A stretch of 64,000 nucleotides of DNA from Anaspis maculata (lineage: Eukaryota > Arthropoda > Insecta > Coleoptera > Scraptiidae): positions 97,576,935 through 97,640,934 of the forward strand of contig OX421962.1 in assembly GCA_949128115.1 (NCBI GenBank), in the 5' to 3' direction. The notes beneath the pieces were generated by a model that was given only the letters and a program-made list of their open reading frames with translations, was not told the DNA's origin and made no database searches. Shown piece by piece: positions 24,371 through 35,552 of the stretch; position 1 is the stretch's first letter; each line of letters opens with the position of its first letter. The translations under genes and the position numbers were made by a program.

Positions 24371-24515
24371 ATGCCCTATAAATGTTGTGTGCCACACTGC
24401 GCTCACAGATCAAGAAACAAAAATGGCATAAAATTCCACAAGTTCTCCACGAAATGAAGCCCTGAAGAAGCGATGGGCTTTTGCTCGACTTCCATTTGCA
24501 ACTTGCAAAACATAA
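24371..24515 (+). pseudogene. THAP zinc-finger fragment, frameshifted
   Basis: ATG at 24371 opens MPYKCCVPHCAHRSRNKNG, then IKFHKFSTK and a stop at 24455. Shifting one base at about 24450 continues as NEALKKRWAFARLPF to a stop at 24513. C-x3-C near the N-terminus, the aromatic-H-x-F block (FHKF) and a following K-x-W are the first half of a THAP domain. THAP domains bind DNA and occur in P-element-type transposases and in host regulators. The second half, with the C-x2-H pair, was not found. The frameshift and missing half point to a decayed transposon fragment; an unrecognised intron is less likely. Confidence 0.55.
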
Positions 24516-27087
24516 ACAAACGAAACGAATCGATAATCTGGATCTGGCGCAAGCGCGCTGGTGCCACCGAACCAAAACCACCAAGTGGCGACAAGCGAAA
24601 CCAACATCATGCAATTTCTCTATTACCGCTTGGGAATATCGCTGATTACTACTCGCTTTCTGTCAGCTCACTATAGCATCACATCGCTTCGAATACAATA
24701 CTACTTCGTAGGCCGATGCGTGGTGTTTATATACCTCCGACTAGTATTCTCGAAGTCTTCCATCGGTCCTCCAGCAAATTCCAAAGTGACCCGGGATACG
24801 GGTTCGCGGCGACTCCAGAAAATTCCTACATCTTCCGCGTGTAATTCCGGCGAGCTCTAGAGCCAGGCACCTGCGCCAAATGGACAGATGTATCCTACTT
24901 TCATGTTGAAACTCTGGGTTAGTTCCACGGGCCAAAGCCTACGTGTATGTTCTGGAATGCACTACTTCGCACTTGTACACTGCGATCTAATGGGAATAGC
25001 CTAGAGAGACCGGATGTTATCAAGAATTAACACAAGAATTGCCGCTTGTAACAATATTGATCGTTAAACTGTCCCAAGAAAAAGCAGCACAACGAGAGAT
25101 AAATTTCTAGCATTCGATACTCACTGGTCAAGGAATCGAAGAGCAGAAAATGTGAATAATTCAGGCAAGTTGGAATTGAAAATAAGTCGCCTACCCATCC
25201 ACCAGTTTTAGACGATATCAGTCTCTTCGCAGTGCTTTGAAGATTTCCGTGTTTTATCCGAGAGGTCTTGTTTATCATTTGTCTGGTACACTAAAAGCCC
25301 TTTTTCGTAAGGTGAAGTTTCAACACATTTGGTCATTTCGACGAATGCTGATAGAGCTAAGTGTATGATAATTTTCGGAACAAGCTCGCTCAGCACAGAT
25401 CTCACTCAATGTCAGTGTGCTGGTTAAAACTGAAGCAAAAAACAACGCTTTCTCCAAATATATCCGAGGAAGTGATAAAACGAGCAATCGAAAATCGGAT
25501 TCATAAATCGCTAACACGCTTTTTTCCTCACTAGTGCCCATAAGTACTAAATGTTGATTTGGTATGTTTGAATCTAACCAAATAATCGCCGGGCGATTAA
25601 GCTAAATGGCCTTCTGCACTCTCCCGAACGAGGACGATATATTGAAGCAATTAGTCGCTTCTTTTGAAATCGCCCATCACATAAATCCTGCTCCCTTCCT
25701 TCATGTTCGACGGATCTTCTTAACTGAACCGTTGAGTACCAAACACAGTTTTATTCCCGCCTCGCTGGATTGCTCTTTTAAAAACTAAGGTCTAATATTG
25801 TGAAAATTGTACAATAATGGCAAAACCATCTTCCTGCTCGGCTGCTACAATATCGTCACTTGCTGCTATAAGCGAAACACTGTACACCATGCAGCAAGCT
25901 AGCAGCAGAAGCGGTAATGTTGTCATACAACTCGTAATAAAGTTTGAAAGTAACTTAATAAATTTTACGTCGTTCTGCGTCGCAATATTCGCCTCTACTA
26001 CAACTAATTTTAAAGTACCTACACTATCTACCGCACATACCGGAAGCTTATTCCCATGTATGCCAGCTAGCTTCGTAATGGCGAACGTAAATAAAATTTC
26101 GTTGGTTTATGTGTTACGTTGTGGTGAAGTTTAGTCAAGGGGCGTTTAAAATGAAATCTGATACCTATAAACTGCAGGACGCTGAATTAGGTACCTGTTA
26201 AATGGTAAGTACCTACTTGGTACCTACTACTGGAACTGCTAGAGTTCTTTGTGGATTTGAGCTCTAGCCGATAAAGCAATAATTATTCTGATTCAAAGCT
26301 TTGGCGAGTGGGCGGGTTTCATTCGTCGGCTATAAATAGCTCTACGTGATGACATTGAAGAATTTCCGACAGCACTAATAATATCCCATTATTATTCTCG
26401 TGAACCTCACATTCGCATACGTTCATCAAAGAAAAATCATATCCAACAACATCCAATATGTGCACACGAAAGCCGTTTCGTTACCTAATGCTTCATTATC
26501 GTTTTTGTATGCCAATTTGCACAACCACGTGTCTTTTTCAATCAATTTAAAAAAAAAAATAATGTTTACTTAGGTGGCAGTTATCATCACATAACCCTTT
26601 TGAGCATTCATTCTCGATTGGCGTTGGAGGAACGAACGAAATTGTCAGTGCTTTGCATGTTGTGCCTAATGACGTATTTGATAATGATGGCGGAACAGGC
26701 GAGGCAAACGTCCCGCGAGCGCGCAAGCAAGCCACGCTTCCGTGACGTTTTATTTGGCCAACTTTGTTTGTGATTGATGTAAATATCCAGAGGGCTCACT
26801 GACCTGACCTAATGCTAGTTGATCTCTCGGTTGTTACACATTATTATCGGTCTATCATCAGCGAATAATGTATAATGCTGGTATAGAGCTCGAATAGTTC
26901 GAAGCCTCTTCAATCGGTTAGAGTATAATTAAAAGAAAAAAATTAGGGCAAAGAGACGAGGCTGCTAGGAAGTGAAACAGGCTTTAGGGGAGTAATTACC
27001 GATATCAATCACTGCGATCCCGTCCGATTTGTTTCATTTATCGTGATCAATAGTGTGAGGCGACCCAGTGAACCGTGACGCCGTAAT
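24516..27087. other. No gene recognised
   Basis: Several short open frames on both strands (for example 25817-26134 + and 25208-25541 -) have no motif I can defend. The - strand at 25.0-25.5 kb has hydrophobic stretches, too weak to name. TAGGTACCTA words cluster at 26190-26235. Confidence 0.35.
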
Positions 27088-27423
27088 TTAATGTTTGTCT
27101 TGGCTGTTTCTTGTTTGTCTTATTCCTCGCTGGATCTTTGAAGTCTTCAAGATCCAGGATACGCCCCGGAAACAATCTGAAAAATTAATCCATTGAAATG
27201 GACCTGCCGCTGTCTTCAGTGGATTTATACTGAGTTTTCTGAGGAAATATGAGATTATTATTGGTCTTTGAAGGTTGTCAAAATTTTTCCAACTATGCTG
27301 TTCAAATTGATCCAGCGTCCATATTATTTCGTCATGCCTTGTTGCAACTTCACCTGTCGCAGACCTCAGTTCAAGACGCGAAATTATATTCAGTGTGGTT
27401 GTTTTTTTTTTGCGACACGGCAA
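27088..27423 (-). pseudogene. Possible insect chemoreceptor C-terminal fragment
   Basis: On the - strand an open frame of about 110 codons contains FLRKLSINPLKTAAGPFQ followed by a WIL segment. Insect gustatory and odorant receptors end with a similar block: a helix, then PLxFTAxGFF and a last membrane helix with a TY motif. The match covers only about 25 residues, the glycine-aromatic pair is altered (GP rather than GF), and the expected final TYxxxLxQ is absent. If real it is a degraded terminal exon; a chance resemblance cannot be excluded. Confidence 0.25.
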
Positions 27424-29330
27424 CGTATACGCAGTCGATCAAAGTCAAGTCGGCAGTGATCGATAATATCTATACATAGAAATTGTAATCGCCAAATAAT
27501 TGTTTGTGAAGTTTAATTACGCCCACCTTAGATTAGGCCATTGACCTCCCAGCTTCCAACTGTTGATAAAAACCTGATGAATAGATAAGTTTTGATACCT
27601 TTATTTTGTGTTACAAAACTTATAAGAAGCAGTCTGTGGAACCACGAACTTGACAATGAGTGGTGTTGTTCAAGGTCACACATTCAACCCGTATTTGGTT
27701 GATTCCTCCTAATAATACAAATATTATTTAAAATAAGCAGAATTGAACAATTCTGTAGTGATTTGGACCCCGTGATAATTACGTTGTGCATGACTCATCA
27801 AAAAATTCATTACCTACTAATTTTTCTAAGCCCTTTTAATTCACGTCGGCGGCGAGATTCAATTCTTATCTCCCAATTCAAAAAAAGAGGACGTTTATTA
27901 ATATTTCTACAAAAGAAAACATAATTAATGTATTTAATTTGTTTTCACATTGATGAACAAAACAACAAGTTAGCAACAATTTAATTCTTGCCAGTTGTCA
28001 CAGGCTCAATCCGGGATTAATTATTAGAATCTGGTGCATTATTCATTTCAATCTTTGGAAGAGAAGAACACTCTACCCTCAGTCATTTGTTTACAAACAT
28101 CAAAGCAGTCATTTTACACGCCTGGAAATTTTATCATTGAAACAATTACCATTTTTAAGAGTTAGTAATTGAAAGAGTTAACGATTTACATAATCCTGTA
28201 TTGAAGTCGTTTGGTACTACATTCCAATGCCGTCAGTTTTACAAAAAACAAGGTAGATTAAGAGTTTTGTTGTCTTTGTTGACAGTCAATTTAATTTAGT
28301 AACCCTTTAGGTTGTTCAGCTGGTACAGCATTTTGATCGGCGATTTAATCCGGGAATAATGATCAAACATCCGGTTTAGACCTTGGCTGTAGGGTTAGGG
28401 TTCACATGATCACATGGTTTGAAAAGAACGTTGGCTAGGATCTTGTCCTGGTATCTTCAAAATAAATCGGGTTTGATTCAGGGTTTGTGTGGGGAAGTTT
28501 GTACGCTTCAATTTCCGTATTTTTCTCGTATTTTTTCGCATTTTTCGCAACCTATTCGCGAAGTTTTGTGACCAGGAACCGTGACTAAGGCTTTGACCGC
28601 AACACTTTTCCCAGGTCATTGAAATTATAAGTCACTTCTGATGACGGTAAGATCCGCCTGTTGACTTTGTTCCTTTCATTTTGTGTTGTAGTTATTACTA
28701 TTCCTGGTTATCAATGGGCTTGGAAATTAACGTACTAGCTATTGCTGCTCCACTCTCCAGAAGGGGTTGTGGTGAAAAGGAGTAGGGAAGCTAATTCGTA
28801 ATACCAGGAGAACTTACTGAATAAATCTTTGACTTAATTTGACATAGAATTGCACTTATTATGACAATTTTAAATAGAAAAAAGTTCCTAAACTACGAAT
28901 GGTCGAAATGTAAACTTCGTTAAACAGTTAATCCGTGCAAATTTGCAACTGATTAACTTTAATGAGGGCAAATACCTACTGACAGTTTCCTAGATGGCGC
29001 CGATGTAGCTGGAGTAGTAGCTGAAAAATGACATCCTAATGACACTATGCTGTCACTGTCAAAGTAGTCAAATTTATTAACACTGGATCATTCTATAAGA
29101 TTGAAACAAGGTGATAGTTGAAAATTTGACGAACGCTAATTGATAATTATTTCACTGGGAATATTTTTTTCCTTGGTAGTCGGAGAGCCTTGTTTCAATA
29201 TTTTGCTCGTTTCAAAATGACATCACAGCAGTTACACGCACGTCTATAGCATAAAGCACAAAAAAATTCCAGTCGTTAGATAATGCTTCCAAATTCAAAA
29301 TACTGCAACCACTTCGGCGCCGTTTGGCGA
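27424..29330. other. No gene recognised
   Basis: AT-rich DNA without supported coding sequence or clear mobile elements. Confidence 0.4.
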
Positions 29331-29402
29331 GAGAAAATTTGGTATCTACCCACATGTGTCTAATGAGGAGAAAATTTGATATTTACCCCCATTGTGTCTA
29401 AT
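29331..29402. repeat. 37-bp tandem duplication
   Basis: Two adjacent copies starting gagaaaatttgRtatYtaccc and ending gtgtctaat (29331-29364 and 29368-29402) differ at a few bases. Confidence 0.85.
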
Positions 29403-30605
29403 CAAATCAGTACTGGCCTTGTTAGTTCTGGCAGGATGGACACAACACAATAACAATCAACAATAAACAGTAAATGACAATTTGAACAGTTTGTTACTTT
29501 TGAAAATTACTGATGCTCTCCAGATATCCATTGCATTGAAATGCCCTCGTACGCGAAATGCCCTCGTACGCATCCTCAGCTTCGACTTGTTCGACTCGAA
29601 GCGCAGCTTGACTTCAGCTAAATATTTTAGATGACGTCAGCCCGTCAGTATACTGTCGGTAAGCTCCATACGAGTACAGATTGATGCAGTTTTTGAAATA
29701 AATATATTGTGACGATGGGCTCACCTTGGAATTGAAATTGTGTATTTGTTTCAAGGGAAGTGAAGCTTCCGCTGGTAAGGTTAGAGTGGAAGGGGTGAGT
29801 GGCTTCAAGTCGAAAAGCACGCAGGAAGATCGATGACAGGGGGGCAAAGAGGCTAGATGGATAGTTCTAGAAGCCATCCGTGAGGTGTCCAGCACCCCTT
29901 GTTACGAGTTCTTTTATTATTGTTATTTTGTTGAGTAAGTGCTTGTGATTGGTGTGGTGTTCCTCTTGAAGTCAAGGCAAATGCATCACTGATTTGATCC
30001 AATTAGTTCAAGTGTCAAGTGTTTGGAATTGATTGGCGCGAATTATTGTCGAACCGAAAGTCACATTTGAGTGGATTAAGCTGTATTATTCATGTTCCAT
30101 GGTCGTAAACAAATTGCAGCCTAACGTCAGATTCAATCAGAATTTCACGAGGCAAGTTCCATTGGATTTTCCACCTGTAAAGGGACTTCAAATTGGCTTT
30201 ACTTTTTCTCTCTGTGCGATGAACCACTTTGTAGGTTAGACTAGCATTAGTTAGTGGGTTAAATTGTAAGCTCGAAAAAGGGTCAACACCAGATACGGCA
30301 TAGTAATAAACAAATCAAACGGTGTAGTTCCAAGAAGGTGGTGACATGACACCAGGCAATTATGCGAGACCAAAGCAACAATTACCCAAAACATAAGAAG
30401 AAATCGACAGGTCATCACCACCGCCAGGAAAGGCTAGACTCAAGCCGTTTGTAAAGATGCTTGTTTTCAAAGACTCCGTAGTCCGGAGCCTGGTCACCGA
30501 ACAGCGCGACGCAATTGCCATAATTGCGGTAGCTAAGGAAAAGGAAAGCGCGAGAAAGTCTCCAAAACAAAACCTGAAAGAGCTAAGCGGTTTGAAGCTA
30601 TCTGA
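29403..30605. other. No gene recognised; short direct repeat near 29540
   Basis: A gaaatgccctcgtacgc word occurs twice within 40 bases at about 29538-29575. The remainder has no supported gene. Confidence 0.4.
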
Positions 30606-30657
30606 TATACAGGTGTCCCAGTTGTGCTTAGTTGTTTTCGCTGGGACACCCTGTATA
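30606..30657. mobile_element. 52-bp minimal TIR element or solo hairpin
   Basis: TATACAGGTGTCCCAG and CTGGGACACCCTGTATA are inverted around a 20-base centre. The left arm lacks one G. These are the CAGGGTGTCCC-type ends of the foldback family reduced to almost nothing but the termini. Confidence 0.8.
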
Positions 30658-31328
30658 GTCTGATAAATAACCGACTGTAAGAAACCACCAACCGAATATT
30701 GTAAAACTGACGGTATTGGAATGTAGTCATGAAACGAGCATAGTTGGTAATTAGCAAGTGATAACACTTCCAGGTAAACTCTATATGAAATTGCTGAACC
30801 GTTTCATGGGGAACTTTATCGATAAAAAGTTTGCCAAGCTGTTAGGACTTATAATCTGATGTACGTAAACAAGTCCCGGAAGATGAGGGTATTTTATTGA
30901 AGAAATTAAATTATATTGGTTACTAATTTAGCGTAATAGTAACTTTCATTATAGTGGTATACCCAACGCTTGCGCCAAATTTTGGCGTCAAATACAAAAT
31001 TTGCGAACAAATGCTACAAAATCGCAAGAAAAACCGCCACAAAGTTGAAAAATACGCGCCGCATCGAACAGGGTAATAGTCTAGAGGTTAATACACACTA
31101 GTGATTACTTATTTTTCATCAAAAAGTCCGCATTGTTCATTAAATTATAAATAACTGCGTTTTACATTGATCGGATGTGCGTACGCAACCCATAATGCAA
31201 CCCCCACCAACTCTATTTTCAGTTTGACAAGCAACGGCCGTGACTTTCCGCTGCTGTCTGCTGTCAACATCAACTATTTATTCGCCATTTTGGAGTTCGC
31301 TCCGAGTGTCGTACGTTTGTGAACAAGA

Positions 31329-31470
31329 GGGCCGCTATTCTTGAATCGTGTGAGAAAAGTCCCTGGGAGTTTTATATAATCCGTAGGTACTACACTTCTG
31401 TAGCGAAAGTTGCCCAAAAACCACGATTTTAGGCAACATTCGCTACATCAGTGTACTCCGGAATGTATTG
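31329..31470. repeat. GCTATTCTTGAA repeat family, copy 2, with hairpin
   Basis: Forward blocks GGGCCGCTATTCTTGAATCG, agtccctgggagttttat and tgtagcgaaagttgcc are followed after about 15 bases by the inverted blocks aggcaacattcgctacatca and gtactccggaatgtattgtg. The two halves form a hairpin of about 45 bp per arm. Confidence 0.75.
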
Positions 31471-31792
31471 TGTATGAATGTATTGAATCTATCCTTGGTG
31501 ACCCGTTTCGGAGTGAAATTTTTCCGGTTACACAGCTTCACCCACCGTGCACATTGTCACATTCCTCGCAAGACTTTGCGTGTTTTTCAAATTTCTCCAG
31601 TACCAAGTTTTTACGCTATTTTAAGCACGTTTTTGGGAATCGGATAAAGAAATACATATTTTTGTCATTATACCGACTATCACCATTGTGTCAATTCCCA
31701 TGAGCACAATGTTTCACGGCCCCTTTCACTTGTTTTTCCATGATTTTTGGAAGGATAACACCGCTGATTTAGTTTCGAAAAAACTGATTTTT

Positions 31793-32157
31793 ATACTTTG
31801 AAGAGCAGAGGAGCTTGTGGTGTGGTTAGTTAGCGCGTTCAACTGCCACTCCAGAGGTCGCGGGTTCGATCTCCGCCGGGGACGGATTTTCGCCCTCGAA
31901 AAACAAGCTCCTTGGTTTAGTTGGAATGCTTGCTAAATGCAAGACGCGCCGTGTGTCGCATAGCACGTAAAATACGAACGATGGTGCCGAACCCATGCGA
32001 TGTTGGTGGTCGTTAAAAATCCCTACCCTGTGTTGGAACACACAGGGGTTCGGCAAAATTTCCGGTATAGTGGAGGAAAGCATTCACCGGCGTCGGTGTT
32101 AGGCCTCGTTGCGGAAATAGGCCGACGTTAAATAAATGAAAGATACTTTGAAGAGCA
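31793..32157 (+). mobile_element. tRNA-derived SINE with 15-bp target-site duplication
   Basis: ATACTTTGAAGAGCA occurs exactly at 31793-31807 and 32143-32157, so the SINE body is 31808-32142 (335 bp). Its head carries an A-box-like gtggttagttagcgcg and a B box gcgggttcgatctccg about 35 bp later, the internal RNA polymerase III promoter of tRNA-derived SINEs. The tail ends cgttaaataaatgaaag. The perfect duplication shows a young insertion, made by a LINE machinery in trans. Confidence 0.92.
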
Positions 32158-32159
32158 CA

Positions 32160-32240
32160 GGGCCGCTATTCTTGAATCGTGTAGGAAAAGTCCCTGGAAG
32201 TAAAATACATTCCGCAGTACACTGATGTAGCGAGTGTTGC
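32160..32240 (+). repeat. GCTATTCTTGAA repeat family, copy 3
   Basis: GGGCCGCTATTCTTGAATCG, aaaagtccctggaagt, attccgcagtacactgatgt and agcg, nearly identical to the blocks at 31329. It starts two bases after the SINE's right duplication. Confidence 0.75.
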
Positions 32241-32557
32241 GAACTTTCGCTAGTCAAACTGAAAATAGAGTTGTTGGGGGTTGCATTATGGGTTGCGTAC
32301 ACACATCCGACCAATGTAAAACGCAGTTATTTATAATTTAATGAACAATGCGGACTTTTTGATGAAAAATGAGTAATCACTAGTGTGTATTAACCTCTAG
32401 CCTATTACCCTGTTTGCTGCGGCGCGTATTTTTCAACTCTATGGCGGTTTTTCACGCCATTTTCTAGCATTTGTTCGCAAATTTTGTATTTGACGCCATT
32501 ACTTCAGAAGACGAGTATGCGCGCTGATGGCGCGCTGGATAATGAAAGGTACTATTA

Positions 32558-32873
32558 GGCGGGGCCTTGGATAATTGAACTGTAATATTCACCGAGAACA
32601 AAACACCCATGTTTGTCCATTTTTAATCAAGTGAAATAAAGTTCATTGTGGTTTGAGATGATTGATTCTATCTGGAAATGGTTTAACTTGGTCCTCGCGC
32701 ATATACATAGAAACTGGTTGTCTATTAAAGTAACGAGATTAATCAATTAGCAGGTGACAGAATGGTTAAAGAAGTCGGAACGTAGTCTTTCTCCGTCCTG
32801 AACTGTCATTTTACACCACCCCCGTCGTTGTCTCAGTAACCTGTGATCACTTACCTATGGCAAAAGCGCGGCC
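32558..32873. other. No gene recognised
   Basis: Short unique-looking interval between two mobile elements, without supported features. A - strand tag|GTAAGT-like word near 32850 lacks a good pyrimidine tract. Confidence 0.4.
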
Positions 32874-32982
32874 TGATCGCAATTCTTATTTTAGGTGGGC
32901 TGTGGCCTAGCCGAACGCAGTTTCACACCCCTGAATTTTTGACCAGACCATAGCCTACCTAAAATAAGAATTCATTTGATCA
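32874..32982. mobile_element. MITE family T (tgatca...TTTTAGGTRGGC), copy 1
   Basis: Inverted ends tgatcgcaattcttatttta...taaaataagaattcatttga with an internal tgtggcctag. The same element occurs at 55195-55317. Right of it, gcacgatag resembles the outer end of copy 2, so the true right border may reach about 32992. Confidence 0.8.
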
Positions 32983-33425
32983 CATGCACGATAGAAGCGT
33001 TCGGTCGTTTCTGACTTTCAAGAATATCAGCATTTTTCAATTATTGGTGCTCGCTAGTGAAATTTTAATTGGGCTCTGCGCCTATCGGTCGTCAAAGAAA
33101 CATTCCGCCGAAACAGATATAACGAATTGTGAGTCGTGAAATATTGATAAACTGTGAGCTTGGCACCATCCAGAGCTACCACCTATCAAGCATCAATTCG
33201 GGCTAACAAATTCTTTTTGACGTTCGAAATTTCAAAGCGCGCACTTCTGACATGGTCGCGCGTAAAACTTTTTGCTCGTAAAAGCGCCCACTTGGATGCC
33301 AAGGGCCGAAGGATTTGAACGGATTATATCTCGCGCAACTCGATTTGCGGCGCGAAACGCCCCGAAACCAAACCAAATTATAAATGACCCAAATACTTTG
33401 AATCGAAAACGACGACTTTCTCGCT

Positions 33426-33470
33426 CCATAAATACCCCCTGGGTGTTTGCCAGCGTCGTGGAACCAGTCT
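33426..33470 (+). promoter_or_regulatory. TATA-like core promoter candidate
   Basis: ccATAAATAcc near 33427 is followed 30-35 bases later by an initiator-like ccagtct in GC-rich DNA. No downstream coding exon was identified, so this is only a possible start for a transcript. Confidence 0.15.
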
Positions 33471-34821
33471 GAGAGGCATCAAGAGCGACGAGACTGCATC
33501 AGCATCGGCGGCAGCGCCAGAGAGAACGCACACAATTGGCGAGTTTCAAGATCGAATACGCCATCTGACGGCCAACGTGTAAACGACGTTTGTGCACGGA
33601 TCAACCGCAGATTTGTGGGCTCTTATGAGCGTTGCGGTGTTTGGTGACTTTAATTGATTCCATCTGACTTAACGCGGCGTTGATTTTTTCCAACAAAGTA
33701 CGTGAGCCACGCACGTTTTATTATCTTGAATATACTAGGTGTCGTTGGTTGCAAAAGCATTGCATTTTTAAATAAGAGTGGCACGTGTACGACGACTGGC
33801 AAGCAAAAGTGGCATCAGAATGGAAGGTGGTAAGATTTGTGATTTTGTCATAGTGACAAAAAGTGGCGGAGAATTTGTTGCGTTCCCAAGTGCGAGTCGC
33901 GCTGTGGAAACCGGAAAAAGGAAGAGTTACATTTTCACCGTTTCCCGTCGAAAGCGAAAGACGCAAGTTGGGCAGTCAAGATGACAAACAAACTCGGCAC
34001 TGTGGAAAATATGACTACGAGAAAAGCCTTGGAAGTGTCGCTGAAAATAGGAACTTTAAATGGCTGCATCGAAGAGGCACAGCTGCGATCTGTTTGCATG
34101 TCCCGGAGTGGCCTGCTTTGCAAGTGCATTTAAACGTTCCAATTTCACAGGAACTCTCGCGAGAACTTCTACTACTATTTCTTTTAATTACAATCTCAGT
34201 TGCCTCGTGAGGAGATTCATAGAATGCGCTTGTTTGTAAACACAATCCAAATATGTCTATGTTTGAACTGAAGCTTGATTCGGTTCGCTTTCGACCACAC
34301 AACACAAGAAATTGTGACTTCAGAATTTCCTATCCGTTGAGGCTTGAGGCCATCCAGTGATTGAAAACCTTCATAACACTCAATTCGCTTCTGCTATTTT
34401 CGAGTTCCACCGCAATAGGTACTAATTAACCACGTTTCACGTCTGGAGGACATTAAAAACAGCTTACTACTGATAAGATTTTTGAACGCGCGGGCAACAA
34501 TCCGTGCCCTATCCGACATGTTTGTTTACATGCGAAGCGCATCAGCAGCGCCACCATCGGTAATGTTACTCGCCAATATTCATTGACTGAAACATTACCA
34601 TCGCAGAAACCATAAGGCATAAACTATCTCCTTTCTACAGACGACCGACGAATACCAGAAATTACGGCGTTCGGATTTTTCCGCATTTATATGCCGCCGG
34701 AATAGGGCATAGTGGCCGAATACATGGCAGGAGGTAATAATAAGTTCGCAGATTCCGTTTAGGCACTTAATAGGTCATGGTTTCCGACCGCAAAGCCGAA
34801 TTACCGATTCTCCTGCCGCGC

Positions 34822-34835
34822 GTAGCCATGGCAAC
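34822..34835. promoter_or_regulatory. X-box (RFX-type) palindromic site
   Basis: GTAGCCATGGCAAC matches the RFX consensus GTNRCC-(0-3 bases)-RGYAAC in full. RFX factors bind such sites upstream of ciliary and sensory-neuron genes in animals (established knowledge). It lies in a GC-rich segment with gcttttatagtg about 40 bases downstream. No ciliary gene is visible nearby, so function is inferred from the motif alone. Confidence 0.5.
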
Positions 34836-35350
34836 GCGCGGCTGTTCCGCACTTTTGCGTGTTCTCCGCGAGGCTTTTATAGTGTTTTCATTCTGGAGTT
34901 TGAAAGTTTGGAAATGTGTCCGGATGATTCCATTTGGTGGCGGCGGCACGCGGACGAGAATTGTTTTTGTCGATTAAGGGCGGTTTCCTCTTTCGACCGG
35001 GCTAAAAAAAGATCCCGCCGATGCCGTCAAAACTGTGCCACTATAACGTCGTCTTACGTCAGCGTATTGTTCTTTTCAAGTGTCAAAATCCATAGCCGAT
35101 AGTGGCGCTAGTGCATCGAAACTAAATGCTATGCGAATCTGCTAATTAACATGTCTATGATTTACATCATTTGTCATCGTGACGTGTGTCAGTTGTCGAG
35201 TTTTTCAAAAAAGTTTTTCGAATGGTCGGAAACCAACAAAAGCATTTTTATCGTTTACATACAATAGGCGATTGACCTTATTGGGGAAAATGGCCCATTA
35301 GTGTAGGAAGATTTAGAGAATTAATTGTTTGAAGAGGTCTATGTCTCATA

Positions 35351-35552
35351 AACTTTTTATTTTCAGTAGAATGGCTTCTTGGTGCAAAAAAAAGTGACAA
35401 GCTGGAACACTGAGAGAATACGGCCGATTGCGGCTGATGGTTCCGCTCCAGAACTTTGCAGGTGCCATCAGCCGTAGCCGTAGCCGTAGCCTTAGCCTCC
35501 CAGCTTGTCACTTTATTTTTGCTCCAAAAAGTCATTCAACTGAAAATGGAAA
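35351..35552. mobile_element. Hairpin MITE with internal (GCCGTA)n
   Basis: The arms 35351-35405 and 35500-35552 are inverted: ttttcagtagaatggcttct, then aagtgacaagctgg on the left, ccagcttgtcacttt, then agtcattcaactgaaaa on the right. The centre contains a second inversion (cggctgatgg/ccatcagccg) and three gccgta units. It encodes nothing. Confidence 0.8.

Larger units (their letters stand above)
30934..32557. mobile_element. Composite foldback element with nested insertions
   Basis: Outer inverted ends TAATAGTAMCTTTCATTAT lie at 30934-30952 and 32539-32557. Long inner arms, 30983-31222 and about 32258-32498, match closely through tggcgtcaaatacaaaattt, gtattaacctctag and gttgcattatgggttgcg. 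Between the arms lie two copies of the GCTATTCTTGAA repeat and a SINE. No transposase was found. The nesting order is arms first, SINE later. Confidence 0.8.
32993..35350. other. GC-richer region with promoter-like features; no gene recognised
   Basis: 33300-33650 and 34760-35030 are GC-rich relative to the window and have several CpG-containing words. Overlapping open frames on both strands look like by-products of high GC content. An X-box and a TATA-like word are listed separately. No protein could be named. Confidence 0.35.

Noticed and set aside
25027..25541. Possible second chemoreceptor fragment on the - strand
   Set aside because: Only hydrophobic stretches, with no conserved receptor block.
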